DNA from: Paenibacillus tyrphae | Lineage (GTDB): Bacteria > Bacillota > Bacilli > Paenibacillales > NBRC-103111 | Length of the DNA: 64,000 nucleotides | Assembly (NCBI RefSeq): GCF_000722545.1 | Contig: NZ_JNVM01000012.1 | Location: 1 to 64,000 of the forward strand | Direction: 5' to 3' | Shown: in pieces, positions 1-8,034 of the stretch | How the letters are laid out: each line of letters starts with the position of its first letter | Numbering within the stretch: position 1 is the first letter of the stretch | Notes under the pieces: model-generated | What the model was told of the DNA's origin: nothing | The model's input: the letters and a program-made list of their open reading frames with translations, nothing else | The model's database searches: none | Translations under genes and position numbers: made by a program

Positions 1-2013
1 ACCGCCGCCTCCTCCGGCGCAGCATCCCGCGCTGCCCCCTCCACCCCCGCCGCCGGCAGGAGCCTGCTGGATGGTGTAAACGTACTCGGCGGTTTCGCTC
101 CAGATGCCGTTTTTCATCGCAGCCGCATAAAACGTCGTATTGGAGCCGATTGTTAGAGGTCCCTCATATTCGTAAGAGTTCTCTCCATCGTACGTTACAT
201 AGATTCGTGCTCCCGGTGTCGCAGTAGATAATGTTACGGTTTGGGGAGCGGTGTAAGTTCCCGAACCGATCGAGGCTTTCGGCCGATCCGGAAGCTTGGA
301 AAACCTTGCAGCGCCGGATTCGATGAATTCATTGCCGCTGCCGGGCACATCGTTGGCCTGGATCGTAATATCGTAAACGTCGTCGGTCACGGAAAGCTCG
401 ACCGGACCGCTCCATTCCCCGTTGACCAAAGAAACGGTTTTGTTCTGTTTATAACGATCCTCGTGATTCACCGTCACTGAAATTTCGGAGGACAGATTCC
501 GAAGCAAGTTCCCTTTATCGTCCAATGCCTTTACCGTCACGTTGGCTTGCCGCCCGTCCGGCTCCGGCACTGCCGTCATACGGAGACGCGGCATTGTAAA
601 AGCCCGCTTGCCGTTCATCAGCCCTCCGCCATAATAATCTTGATACTTCGGAGAGTAATATGTCCCCAAATAATATCCCGCGATCGGTGGTACATCCAGT
701 TTTTGACTGCTGTCAAGCAAAATATGGTGCACGTCCTGCGAGCTCAAATTTTTATTTTGCGTTTTGAGCAAAGCGGCCAGTCCCGCAACCATCGGGGATG
801 AATAAGAGGTCCCGGCACCGCTGGCATAGCCTCCGGACAGCGCTGTCGAGTAGACGCCGGTTCCCTGTGCAACCGTTGTTATTTTCCCAATGTTGGAAAA
901 ATCGGAAATCGTCAACGCATTGTTCGCCAAGCGACTAACCGAGCCTACGGAAACGACACCTTCGTAGCGCGCCGGGTAGACGGTCCAAGCAAACTTCCTG
1001 TAGGAGTTGTCCTCACGGGTCGGAAAATCCGCAGGCTCGCCGAAAAGCCAATGGTTGCTCTCGTTGCCGGCCGCTGCGACGATAACCACATTCCGGGCCA
1101 GGGCGTAATCGACAGCTTCTTTTATCATTTGGCTGTTTTGCGGCATCCCCAGGCTGATGTTGATCACGTCTACCTTGTTGTCCGCCGCCCACCGGATGCC
1201 TTGGGCTACGGCGCTGCTCGGAATGTAGTCTTTATTGCTGGCGTCTTTCTTCCCTACCTTCACCGGAACGATCCGTGCGCCACCGGCGGCTCCGGCAATG
1301 CCGATGCCGTTATTGGTTACGGCTGCAGCGATCCCGGCGACCATCGTACCGTGTCCCGAATCGTCGACAGGAGGCTGGCCTTCGTCAAGCGCATTATAGC
1401 CCGCTTCCAAGCTCTCGGCCAGATCCGGATGATTCGGATTCACACCCGAATCGACGATCGCGATACGGATCGAAGATCTTTCCGGCACGCGCTCCCAGGC
1501 ATAGGTCATCTCCGTGACGCTGAGGCCCCATTGGCTCCCGTTCACATAATAAGGGTCGTTTGGACGATAGATGGAAGAGGTCACGGTCGGCGAGCCGCTT
1601 CCGTTTGTGACATGACCCGGCATCTCCATAACCGCCGGATCGGCGTATTGCAGTAAATATTCGGGCTCGGCTGCCGCCACGGCAGGGTCCCGTTTATAGC
1701 GTTCGACAGCGGAAATCACGTTCTCTCCCGCCACCAGCGGCATTTCGACGAACGAATCCGAGTCTACAGCCGCAAACATTCCGACAGAGCTCCCGTTTCG
1801 AGCTTGATCCTTGTATTTCACCCATACTTTTCCGGAAACTACGTTTGCCGGCTGAGTTGAGAGGGACGACGGCATTGAAAATGGCGGAGACGAGGACCAT
1901 GCATTCCTGTTTCCCTCTTCTGCGTGTACTTTCCCCGAACTCCAAGCCAAAAAAGGCGACAGCATCATTGCCGTCGCTAACGTTACGTGAAGCCATCGCT
2001 TCTTCATCCGCAT
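1..2013 (-). CDS. Secreted subtilisin-like (S8) serine protease, 3' end beyond window
   Basis: Read on the minus strand this open frame has no stop before base 1, so the C-terminus is missing. It begins MRMKKRWLHVTLATAMM, a signal peptide ending near AWSSGKVHA, followed by an inhibitor-like pro-region. The catalytic triad motifs of family S8 are visible: Asp in IAIVDSGVNPNHPD (DSG in place of the usual DTG), His in DDSGHGTMVAGI, the oxyanion Asn in IVAAAGNES, and Ser in GAGTSYSSPMVAGLAAL. After the protease domain come Ig/FN3-like segments, one resembling the chitobiase C-terminal type (TATPGARIYVTYDG), then a Gly-rich stretch at the window edge. The start at 2013 has GGAGGG six bases upstream; an in-frame ATG at 2007 is less well placed. 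It probably degrades extracellular protein. Confidence 0.9.
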   Translation of the reverse strand, partial: MRMKKRWLHVTLATAMMLSPFLAWSSGKVHAEEGNRNAWSSSPPFSMPSSLSTQPANVVSGKVWVKYKDQARNGSSVGMFAAVDSDSFVEMPLVAGENVISAVERYKRDPAVAAAEPEYLLQYADPAVMEMPGHVTNGSGSPTVTSSIYRPNDPYYVNGSQWGLSVTEMTYAWERVPERSSIRIAIVDSGVNPNHPDLAESLEAGYNALDEGQPPVDDSGHGTMVAGIAAAVTNNGIGIAGAAGGARIVPVKVGKKDASNKDYIPSSAVAQGIRWAADNKVDVINISLGMPQNSQMIKEAVDYALARNVVIVAAAGNESNHWLFGEPADFPTREDNSYRKFAWTVYPARYEGVVSVGSVSRLANNALTISDFSNIGKITTVAQGTGVYSTALSGGYASGAGTSYSSPMVAGLAALLKTQNKNLSSQDVHHILLDSSQKLDVPPIAGYYLGTYYSPKYQDYYGGGLMNGKRAFTMPRLRMTAVPEPDGRQANVTVKALDDKGNLLRNLSSEISVTVNHEDRYKQNKTVSLVNGEWSGPVELSVTDDVYDITIQANDVPGSGNEFIESGAARFSKLPDRPKASIGSGTYTAPQTVTLSTATPGARIYVTYDGENSYEYEGPLTIGSNTTFYAAAMKNGIWSETAEYVYTIQQAPAGGGGGGGSAGCCAGGGGG

Positions 2014-2066
2014 TTGCTCCCTCCAGCAATCTCCCTGTTGACAACTCTAGTAAAACTTACCACTCT

Positions 2067-2096
2067 AGTATATAGCGCACAAAAAAGTTTCGGCAA
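2067..2096 (-). promoter_or_regulatory. Promoter of the S8 protease
   Basis: On the minus strand, -35 TTGCCG (2091-2096) and -10 TATACT (2067-2072) are separated by 18 bases, about 55 bases before the protease start. A direct repeat of ACTCTAGTA (2044-2052 and 2062-2070, plus-strand reading, 18 bp apart) overlaps the -10 and the likely start site, so it may be an operator. Confidence 0.5.
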
Positions 2097-2182
2097 TGAA
2101 AGATTGAAAGAAATTTGCCGAAACATTAAATGTAGCCGTTTCGTATTAATTGGTAATTTCCTTAGAATGGGAGCGAATCAAG

Positions 2183-3034
2183 ATGAACAAGCATGAGCCC
2201 TCCAATCCGAACGCTTCATCGGCAGCGGGAAATAAGAAGCTGATCAGCCTGTTTTTAGCAGCCACCTTGGCTGCAAGCGCCGGATGCTCCTCGCCTCCGG
2301 CAGCGAATGCCCCGCTGCAGCCTGCCCCGCCTGCACAAGGCGGGATCAATCCGCCTCCTGCCGCGACCAGCCCGGGAGCTGCGGCCGGTGCCGGAGCTGC
2401 AGCCGGCCTCGGAGCCGCAGCCGGTGCGGCAGCTGGTGCTGCAGCCGGCGCGGCAACAGCTCCGCCGGCAGACTACTGCCGGGACGACAACAACGACGGT
2501 GAATGCGACGATGGCAGCGGACGCATTAACCGTTCGGGCAGCAGCGCTTATATCTACGGCGGCAACACGTACTACCGCCGATCCGGCGTGGGATCGAACG
2601 GAGTGGTTGCTTCCCCGCCAACCGTCACGAAGCCGGGCGGCAATGCCACCCAGTCACAAGGAAGCGGCAATACGCCGGCTGCCCCGTCCAAGAGCACGCC
2701 GGAACCGACGAATACGCCTGCGCCGACAACCAGCGGACGAACAGGCAGCTTCAACACGAAAGACTCCGTTTCGTCCGGCTCCAGCTCCGGCGTTAAGAGC
2801 GGCAGCAGCTCGGGTACGGCTAGCGGTGACTCTTCCTCCTCTTCTGCGGGTACGCCGGGCAAATCCGTATCCGGCTCGTCGGCATCGACCGGTTCGTCTG
2901 GATCTTCTACAAGCAGCAGCTCGAAAGGAAGCTCCGGCTCGTCAAGTTCATCCAGCTCGTCCAGCGGCATCTCTTCGGGAAGCTCCGGCGGGCATGGCGG
3001 GATCGGGAGCTCCAGTTCAAGCAGTGGGGGTTAG
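2183..3034 (+). CDS. Low-complexity Ala/Gly- and Ser-rich lipoprotein, function unknown
   Basis: 283 residues from the ATG at 2183; an upstream in-frame TTG at 2150 would put an odd charged extension before the signal. The N-terminus is hydrophobic (KKLISLFLAATLAASAGC) and ends in a lipobox-like SAGC, so membrane anchoring is likely although the cysteine lies far in (near residue 35). Then follow a Pro/Ala-rich segment, a repeated GAAAGA-type tract, a small acidic patch CRDDNNDGECDDGSGR, and a long Ser/Gly tail ending SSSSSGG. There is no recognisable catalytic domain. The composition suggests a surface or wall-spanning protein. Divergent from the protease; terminator directly downstream. Confidence 0.7.
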   Translation: MNKHEPSNPNASSAAGNKKLISLFLAATLAASAGCSSPPAANAPLQPAPPAQGGINPPPAATSPGAAAGAGAAAGLGAAAGAAAGAAAGAATAPPADYCRDDNNDGECDDGSGRINRSGSSAYIYGGNTYYRRSGVGSNGVVASPPTVTKPGGNATQSQGSGNTPAAPSKSTPEPTNTPAPTTSGRTGSFNTKDSVSSGSSSGVKSGSSSGTASGDSSSSSAGTPGKSVSGSSASTGSSGSSTSSSSKGSSGSSSSSSSSSGISSGSSGGHGGIGSSSSSSGG

Positions 3035-3040
3035 AGCTCA

Positions 3041-3062
3041 GGAGGCAGAAATGCCTCCTCTT
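3041..3062 (+). terminator. First (interrupted) copy of duplicated terminator hairpin
   Basis: Hairpin GGAGGC-AGAAAT-GCCTCC right after the lipoprotein gene, but without a T-run: it is followed by TTAGGCTG, the end of the inserted element. The same 22 bases recur at 3278-3299. Confidence 0.7.
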
Positions 3063-3277
3063 AGGCTGTTGAGAAAGTGGGCTTTTACAAAGATAGAGAT
3101 GCATACGGAGGTGGGGTATCCACTGGAGAAGCGATAGCGGCCGCCTTTGTCTTCGGGAAATATCCGCTAACAAGCGGTTTCCAATCAAATTTCCCGATGA
3201 CAAGAGCGGTCGGAAGTGGATACCTCACCCCCTCGTACACCTCTATTACCTCAATTGACCACTTTCTCAACAGTCTC
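3063..3277. mobile_element. Palindromic MITE-like element inserted in a terminator
   Basis: A 215-bp element that is almost one long imperfect hairpin. Its ends are GGCTGTTGAGAAAGTGG (left) and the inverse of GACTGTTGAGAAAGTGG (right); further pairing occurs at GGTGGGGTATCCACT/GTGAGGTATCCACTT, at CCTTTGTCTTCGGGAAAT with its partner near 3195-3215, and at the central CCGCTAACAAGCGG. It is flanked by a 22-bp direct repeat that is the complete terminator hairpin. It encodes no transposase, so movement would need help from a full-length relative. The end sequence resembles IS1182-type insertion sequence ends as I remember them; that assignment is inference. Open frames across it are not genes. 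Confidence 0.75.
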
Positions 3278-3306
3278 GGAGGCAGAAATGCCTCCTCTTT
3301 TTTTTG
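3278..3306 (+). terminator. Second copy of terminator hairpin, with T-run
   Basis: The same GGAGGC...GCCTCC hairpin followed by CTC and eight T residues; this looks like the original 3' part of the lipoprotein gene's terminator, separated from the first copy by the 215-bp element. Confidence 0.8.
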
Positions 3307-3413
3307 CATAAAAGTCCGAACAGCGTGAAACGATAATCCGGTAATCTTTGGCTTTGCACAGACGGATGCAAAATCACGCGGCAATCGTTCAGATTGCCTG
3401 GAGGAGGAAGACG

Positions 3414-3650
3414 ATGACAAACGAAGCAACGACGAATGCCGGTACTATGCGCCGGATTGACGAACTGAACGATGTGCAGATGACGAAATGGACGTCGGAG
3501 GAGCTTCATTACAACCAAAGGGTCATGAGCGACCTGTCCCCTTGGCTAAATGCTCAAGGCACCGCCATGCTCGGGCAGATCATCCATGAGATCGAACACC
3601 GCGGCGGCGAACGGTTCCGTGGAGAGGATGCCCCCGCCACGAACACTTAA
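3414..3650 (+). CDS. Small hypothetical protein (78 aa)
   Basis: The start at ATG 3414 is chosen because GGAGGAGG lies about six bases before it; the longer frame from 3348 has no ribosome site. The product (MTNEATTNAGTMRRIDELN...) is polar, with predicted helices such as WTSEELHYNQRVMSDLSPWLNAQG and a C-terminal segment MLGQIIHEIEHRGG. No signal peptide, membrane segment or metal motif is apparent. It sits just upstream of sodA, which has its own promoter. I do not recognise the family. Confidence 0.75.
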   Translation: MTNEATTNAGTMRRIDELNDVQMTKWTSEELHYNQRVMSDLSPWLNAQGTAMLGQIIHEIEHRGGERFRGEDAPATNT

Positions 3651-3662
3651 TATACATAAATG

Positions 3663-3691
3663 TTGATTTTATATAGAAAATAGGCGATAAT
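3663..3691 (+). promoter_or_regulatory. Promoter of sodA
   Basis: -35 TTGATT (3663-3668), 17-base spacer, -10 GATAAT (3686-3691). The sodA ribosome site AGGAGG follows at about 3716-3721. Confidence 0.6.
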
Positions 3692-3731
3692 AAATCTTGG
3701 AAATCTCATATCCTCAGGAGGTAGATAGAAG

Positions 3732-4346
3732 ATGGCACACCAATTACCGGCACTTCCTTATGCGAACAATGCGCTTGAGCCTCACATCGACGAAATGACC
3801 ATGATGATCCACCACGATCGTCACCACAACACATACGTTACGAACCTGAACGCTGCGCTTGAAAGTCATGCCGATCTTCAATCCAAAAGCGTGGAAGACC
3901 TGATCGCAGATCTGAACAGTGTACCGGAGAGCATCCGTACCGCAGTCCGCAACAACGGCGGCGGCCATGCGAACCACTCCTTGTTCTGGGAAACGATCGG
4001 CCCGAACGGCGGCGGCGCTCCGAGCGGCAAGCTGGCTGACGCGATCAACAACGAACTGGGCGGCTTCGACAAGTTCAAAGAAGATTTCGCCAAAGCGGCT
4101 ACGACTCGTTTCGGCTCCGGCTGGGCTTTCCTCGCTGTGACCAAAGACGGCAAAGTGAAAGTGTACAGCCTGCCGAACCAAGACAGCCCGATCATGGAAG
4201 GCGAAACGCCGATCCTCGGTCTGGACGTATGGGAGCACGCGTACTACTTGAAATATCAAAACAAACGCCCTGACTACATCGCAGCATTCTGGAACGTTGT
4301 CAACTGGAACGAAGTCGGCAAACGTTACGAAGCGGCTGTAAAATAA
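3732..4346 (+). CDS. sodA: Superoxide dismutase, Mn type
   Basis: 204 residues, the normal length for the Fe/Mn family. It converts superoxide to oxygen and hydrogen peroxide in the cytoplasm. The four metal ligands are visible: His27 ([12 protein letters not shown]), His82 ([10 protein letters not shown]), Asp165 and His169 (LDVWEHAYY). The GGGHANHS pattern and Gln150 in PNQDSP point to manganese rather than iron. It has its own promoter and a strong terminator, so it is probably monocistronic. AGGAGG precedes the ATG by 10 bases. Confidence 0.97.
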   Translation: MAHQLPALPYANNALEPHIDEMTMMIHHDRHHNTYVTNLNAALESHADLQSKSVEDLIADLNSVPESIRTAVRNNGGGHANHSLFWETIGPNGGGAPSGKLADAINNELGGFDKFKEDFAKAATTRFGSGWAFLAVTKDGKVKVYSLPNQDSPIMEGETPILGLDVWEHAYYLKYQNKRPDYIAAFWNVVNWNEVGKRYEAAVK

Positions 4347-4360
4347 TCGGCTTTGCCCGC

Positions 4361-4397
4361 AAAGGACTGCGGAGGTTCTCCTCCATGCAGTCCTTTT
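4361..4397 (+). terminator. Terminator of sodA
   Basis: AAAGGACTGC pairs with GCAGTCCTTT around an inner GGAG/CTCC pairing, followed by a T-run. Confidence 0.85.
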
Positions 4398-4573
4398 TCT
4401 ATTCTCGGCATGTATCGATCAGACCGCTTCCTTCAAGACCGCCCGACAGGGATATCGAAGGCCCCTTTCCCCCGAAGCCGGAACGTAGTATGATAGACAA
4501 ACAGGCGAATTTTGGAGAAAACGGAAAACGTGACCGAAAAACGCAACATAATTGATCGGGAAAGAGTGAGACC

Positions 4574-5257
4574 ATGAGCAAACTGATCACTCTCCTGCAT
4601 GATGTGCCGCTGTTTCAAGACTTGTCGGTGGCCGAGTTGGAGACGATCGTTCCTCTTTTCGTGGAACGGAAATTCAAAAAAGGGACCATTTTGTTTTTCG
4701 AAGGAGACGTCGGCGAGGAATTTTATTTGATTCATTCCGGTGTCGTCAAAATTTACCGAATCGACAATTCCAAGGAAATTATTCTTTCGTTGTTCCGGGA
4801 AGGCGACTTTTTCGGGGAGATGTCGTTGGTTCAAAAAGGGCTCAAGCGCTCCGCAACGGCGGAAACGCTGGAAGCCTGCTCGCTGTATACGCTGATGCGT
4901 TCGGATTTTCAGCAGTTTATGGAGCGAAGCCCCAGGCTGTGCCTGAAGCTAATGGAAGTGACTATGGAGCGGCTGCGCAAAGCGAACGAGAAAATATACG
5001 ACCTGACGTTCCTCGACGTCCGGACGCGCACGATCAAAACGATCTGCCGGTTGGCGGAAGAATACGGCCAGCCGAAAGCCGGCGGCATGTTTATCGATAT
5101 GAAGCTGACGCATCAGCAGCTGGCCAATATGGTCGGTACCGTGCGCGAATCGGTGACGAAGGTGCTTCAAGAGCTGCAGGAGGACGATCACATCGCGATC
5201 GACAAAAAGCACATTCTGATCAAAGACATCCAAGCGATGAAAAAACAAATTTACTAG
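4574..5257 (+). CDS. Crp/Fnr-family transcriptional regulator
   Basis: 227 residues. The N-terminal cyclic-nucleotide-binding-type beta roll (about residues 10-125) carries the family's conserved glycines, e.g. FFEGDVGEEFYLIHSGVVKIYR and EGDFFGEMSLV. A dimer helix follows, then a C-terminal winged HTH (about 150-225) with LTHQQLANMVGTVRESVTKVL as recognition region. No cysteine cluster of the E. coli FNR N-terminal or B. subtilis Fnr C-terminal type is seen, so direct Fe-S oxygen sensing is unlikely; the effector is unknown. A GTGAT-N4-ATCAC palindrome lies 130 bases past its stop, before the next small gene, a plausible target of this protein. Confidence 0.92.
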   Translation: MSKLITLLHDVPLFQDLSVAELETIVPLFVERKFKKGTILFFEGDVGEEFYLIHSGVVKIYRIDNSKEIILSLFREGDFFGEMSLVQKGLKRSATAETLEACSLYTLMRSDFQQFMERSPRLCLKLMEVTMERLRKANEKIYDLTFLDVRTRTIKTICRLAEEYGQPKAGGMFIDMKLTHQQLANMVGTVRESVTKVLQELQEDDHIAIDKKHILIKDIQAMKKQIY

Positions 5258-5268
5258 ATAATCGCAAG

Positions 5269-5320
5269 AAACGCCAACCCGGGGCGAAGGGCAGACCTTC
5301 GTTCCCAGGCTGGCGTTTTT
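5269..5320 (+). terminator. Terminator of the Crp/Fnr regulator gene
   Basis: AAACGCCA pairs with TGGCGTTT around an inner GAAGG/CCTTC hairpin, followed by TTTTT. Confidence 0.75.
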
Positions 5321-5389
5321 CGTTTTGTCCGGGTTGTCTATGCCTCTCTTCACATTGCCATTTATCTTTCACATTTGGAAAAGAAAAGC

Positions 5390-5431
5390 GTGATTTACAT
5401 CACTTACACAATCCGCGGCGTTTCCTATAAT
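5390..5431 (+). promoter_or_regulatory. Class-II Crp/Fnr-type activated promoter
   Basis: A perfect palindrome GTGAT-TTAC-ATCAC (5390-5403) is followed by -10 TATAAT (5426-5431). No -35 hexamer is present. With a start seven bases past the -10 (about 5438) the palindrome is centred at -41.5, the classical position for direct activation by Crp/Fnr proteins. Confidence 0.75.
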
Positions 5432-5484
5432 TTCAGTTATAAGGACATCGTGGAGCAAAAAAATGTGAAAAGGGGTTATGACGT

Positions 5485-5643
5485 ATGGCAAACCTGAAAA
5501 CAAACGAACCGAAGCAGCGGAATAGCGGTCTTCTGCTGGTGGCAATTCTCTTTTTAGTGATCCTTTTCTCGCCGCTATTCTATTTCATGTATCACCTGTT
5601 GATGGGCAACGAAGCGATGTTTATCTACAATCCCTATAAATAA
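5485..5643 (+). CDS. 52-residue single-span membrane protein
   Basis: The start at ATG 5485 has AAAGGGG about 10 bases upstream. The polar N-terminus (MANLKTNEPKQRN) is followed by one long hydrophobic segment (LLLVAILFLVILFSPLFYFMYHLL) and a short tail ending FIYNPYK. It is preceded by the Crp/Fnr-type promoter, so it is probably made under oxygen limitation or another stress sensed by that regulator. Partner and function are unknown; it could be a small subunit of a respiratory complex, but no adjacent gene supports this. Confidence 0.75.
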   Translation: MANLKTNEPKQRNSGLLLVAILFLVILFSPLFYFMYHLLMGNEAMFIYNPYK

Positions 5644-5721
5644 AAGCCGGCTTAACACCGTAGGATTCCATAAGTCATTCTAGGTACTCTCATGAACATT
5701 TCAAGGGAGTGCTTTTTGTTA

Positions 5722-6855
5722 TTACCGGCCAAAATATGCGTTCAGGATGCGCAAAAAGACGTTCGGAAACGCGTACTGCTCCATCTCCTCGCGGTTTACC
5801 CAGCGATAGTGAGGCGGCAGCGGCACGGGCAGCAGCAGCGCAGAGGCTTCCTCCAGGCGGCCGGCGTACACATCCATCTCCCAACGGATGTGGCTGAACG
5901 TATGCTCCGCCTGCATGAGGCAGCCGACCGGGCCGAGCCCGAGGCCGTCCACGGCCAGATGCGCCGCCAGCGCGGCATGGGCCGCGGCGGGGTCTCCGCC
6001 TTCGCCGCGCGGCTCCGCGGCTGCGGGCGCTATGGGAACTGCCGCATGCGGCAGTTCCCATAGGCGCGCCAGCAGCCCTTCGGCCGGCCGCTGGCGGATC
6101 AGGACCCGGCCGGCGTACTCCGCCGCGCCTTCGATCACTACGGCGTAGCGCCGCTCCGGCCGCGGCGGCTTCGCCTTGGTCTTCACCGGCAGCGATTCCT
6201 CCCGGCCGGCCGCCCTTCCCGCGCAATGCGCCATGACCGGACAGGTCAGGCAGCTCGGCGACTTGGGCGTACAGACGAGCGCGCCAAGCTCCATCAGCGC
6301 TTGGTTGAAATCGCCAGCCGCCCCTTCCGGAATCAGCTCCTGCGCAAGCTTCTCCATGCTGACGCGGGTGCCCCCCTTCATGATATCGTCTTCGATCAAA
6401 AAATATCGCGACAGCACGCGCATCACGTTGCCGTCTACCGCAGGCTCGGGCTTGTTGTAGGCGATGCTCAGAATCGCCCCGGTCGTGTAAGGACCGACGC
6501 CCTTCAGCGAGGACACCTCCTCCTTCGTGTCCGGCACGACGCCGCCGTAACGCTCCCGTACCTCGCGAACGGCACTTTGCAGATTGCGGGCACGGGAATA
6601 ATAGCCGAGCCCCTCCCAAGCCTTCAGCACTTCGTCCTCCGGTGCTTCGGCCAACGCTTCGACGGTCGGAAATTTATCCATAAACCGGTTAAAATAAGGA
6701 ATGACGGTGTCGACCCGGGTCTGCTGCAGCATGATTTCGGATACCCAAATATGATACGGATTCCGGCTGCGCCGCCAAGGCAGATCGCGCTTGTGCCGCC
6801 GGTACCAGGATAATAGCTCGGTGGAGAAATACTGCTTTTGCTCTGAACTGGACAT
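5722..6855 (-). CDS. mutY: A/G-specific adenine DNA glycosylase
   Basis: 377 residues from ATG 6855, chosen over 6903 because AAGGAG lies directly before it. It removes adenine mispaired with 8-oxoguanine. The HhH-GPD domain carries the catalytic Glu40 (HIWVSEIMLQQTRVDTV) and Asp141 (PAVDGNVMRVL), with the helix-hairpin-helix LKGVGPYTTGAIL. The [4Fe-4S] cluster motif is complete: Cys195, 202, 205, 211 (C-x6-C-x2-C-x5-C). The C-terminal Nudix-like lesion-recognition domain includes EHTFSHIRWEMDVY. A segment around residues 280-320 is unusually Ala/Gly-rich. Divergent from the AraC regulator. Confidence 0.96.
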   Translation of the reverse strand: MSSSEQKQYFSTELLSWYRRHKRDLPWRRSRNPYHIWVSEIMLQQTRVDTVIPYFNRFMDKFPTVEALAEAPEDEVLKAWEGLGYYSRARNLQSAVREVRERYGGVVPDTKEEVSSLKGVGPYTTGAILSIAYNKPEPAVDGNVMRVLSRYFLIEDDIMKGGTRVSMEKLAQELIPEGAAGDFNQALMELGALVCTPKSPSCLTCPVMAHCAGRAAGREESLPVKTKAKPPRPERRYAVVIEGAAEYAGRVLIRQRPAEGLLARLWELPHAAVPIAPAAAEPRGEGGDPAAAHAALAAHLAVDGLGLGPVGCLMQAEHTFSHIRWEMDVYAGRLEEASALLLPVPLPPHYRWVNREEMEQYAFPNVFLRILNAYFGR

Positions 6856-7028
6856 AAGATCTCCTTCTCTTTGCACACGTTTTCGGGATATAATGGAAAT
6901 CAATACCCCCGACTAAACGGCTGTATGGCTTTTTTTGCAAGGATAACTACGACGTTTACCAAGGTTGAAGCGAAGCTTTAAAAATAGCTCATGACGGCCT
7001 TATCTCAAGAAGGAAAGGACGGACGCCG

Positions 7029-7883
7029 ATGCTGACTCCCGGAGAGCTGGCCTCGCGCCTGAACAAGCTGGTCATCTCGATTCTGCTCGTCGGGCATCAG
7101 AAATGCGAACCCGACTGGCGCCAGAAGCCACGGACGATCAAGTACCACTCCGTATGGCTGATCATCAAGGGCAAGGGCACCTTTACGATAGGCGGCACGA
7201 ATTATCCTGCCGAACCCGGCAAGCTGTTCTGCTTCTCCCCCGGCATGATCGTCGAACGCACGACCGATCCCGAGCAGCCGCTCGAATACTATTTTCTACG
7301 TTTTCATTATACGGAAGTTTACGAGGAGAAGGAACAGTGGATTTCCCGCAGCGCCGCCGAAGCCCGGTTCCCGCTGGAGGGGATGTACACGGTCACCAAT
7401 ACGCCGCAGCTCATTTATTTGATGGAACAGCTCCATATGCTGTGGAAGCGCCGGGGGCACATGACCGCGATGCGGCGCAAAATCGTGCTGCAGGAGTTTT
7501 TCCTGACGCTGGTCGCCGATTTCCGCGCGCAGAAAATCGCCGGCGATACGACGGCGGCGATCGAGCTGACGCAGGACTACATGGTCGGGCATTACCGGGA
7601 GCCTCTCACGCTCGAAGGGCTCGCGCAGATGGCTGGGCTCAGCGTGAGCCACTACTCCCGCCTGTTCAAAAAATACATCGGCTACAGTCCGATCGATTAC
7701 CTTACGCATTTGCGCGTAGACCGGGCCAAGGAGCTGCTGGTGCTGTCGGATTACCGGTTGAAATCGATTGCCGGTAGCGTCGGATACGCAGACGAGTTTT
7801 ATTTCAGCCGCATTTTCAAGAAGGTGACCGGCTTCTCCCCCCGCGAATATGCCAAAAAACATCGGTTTACGCCCGCAAAATAA
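7029..7883 (+). CDS. AraC-family transcriptional regulator with cupin domain
   Basis: 284 residues. The N-terminal half is an AraC-type cupin (HSVWLIIKGKGTFTIGG, AEPGKLFCFSPGM), typical of sugar or metabolite sensing. The C-terminal half has two HTH motifs of the AraC/XylS type: PLTLEGLAQMAGLSVSHYSR and YRLKSIAGSVGYADEFYFSR, the second followed by FKKVTGFSPREYA. No obvious target operon adjoins it: mutY is divergent, and the genes downstream are cytochrome related. The ligand is unknown. Confidence 0.93.
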   Translation: MLTPGELASRLNKLVISILLVGHQKCEPDWRQKPRTIKYHSVWLIIKGKGTFTIGGTNYPAEPGKLFCFSPGMIVERTTDPEQPLEYYFLRFHYTEVYEEKEQWISRSAAEARFPLEGMYTVTNTPQLIYLMEQLHMLWKRRGHMTAMRRKIVLQEFFLTLVADFRAQKIAGDTTAAIELTQDYMVGHYREPLTLEGLAQMAGLSVSHYSRLFKKYIGYSPIDYLTHLRVDRAKELLVLSDYRLKSIAGSVGYADEFYFSRIFKKVTGFSPREYAKKHRFTPAK

Positions 7884-8034
7884 TACCCTCGGAACGCGTC
7901 GGACGAACGGCTCCTACCAAGTCTTCGCCGGGTTTGACTTTCGCCCCCCTAAAGGTGTACGCTACCTGTAAATGCCGTCGAATTTTCGGAAAATCGGCGG
8001 TTTTTGCAACGTTCGGCAAAGCGAGGCGATATCG

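Noticed and set aside
3077..3429. Open frames on both strands over the hairpin element
   Set aside because: Products of palindromic DNA; no ribosome sites, no transposase motifs.
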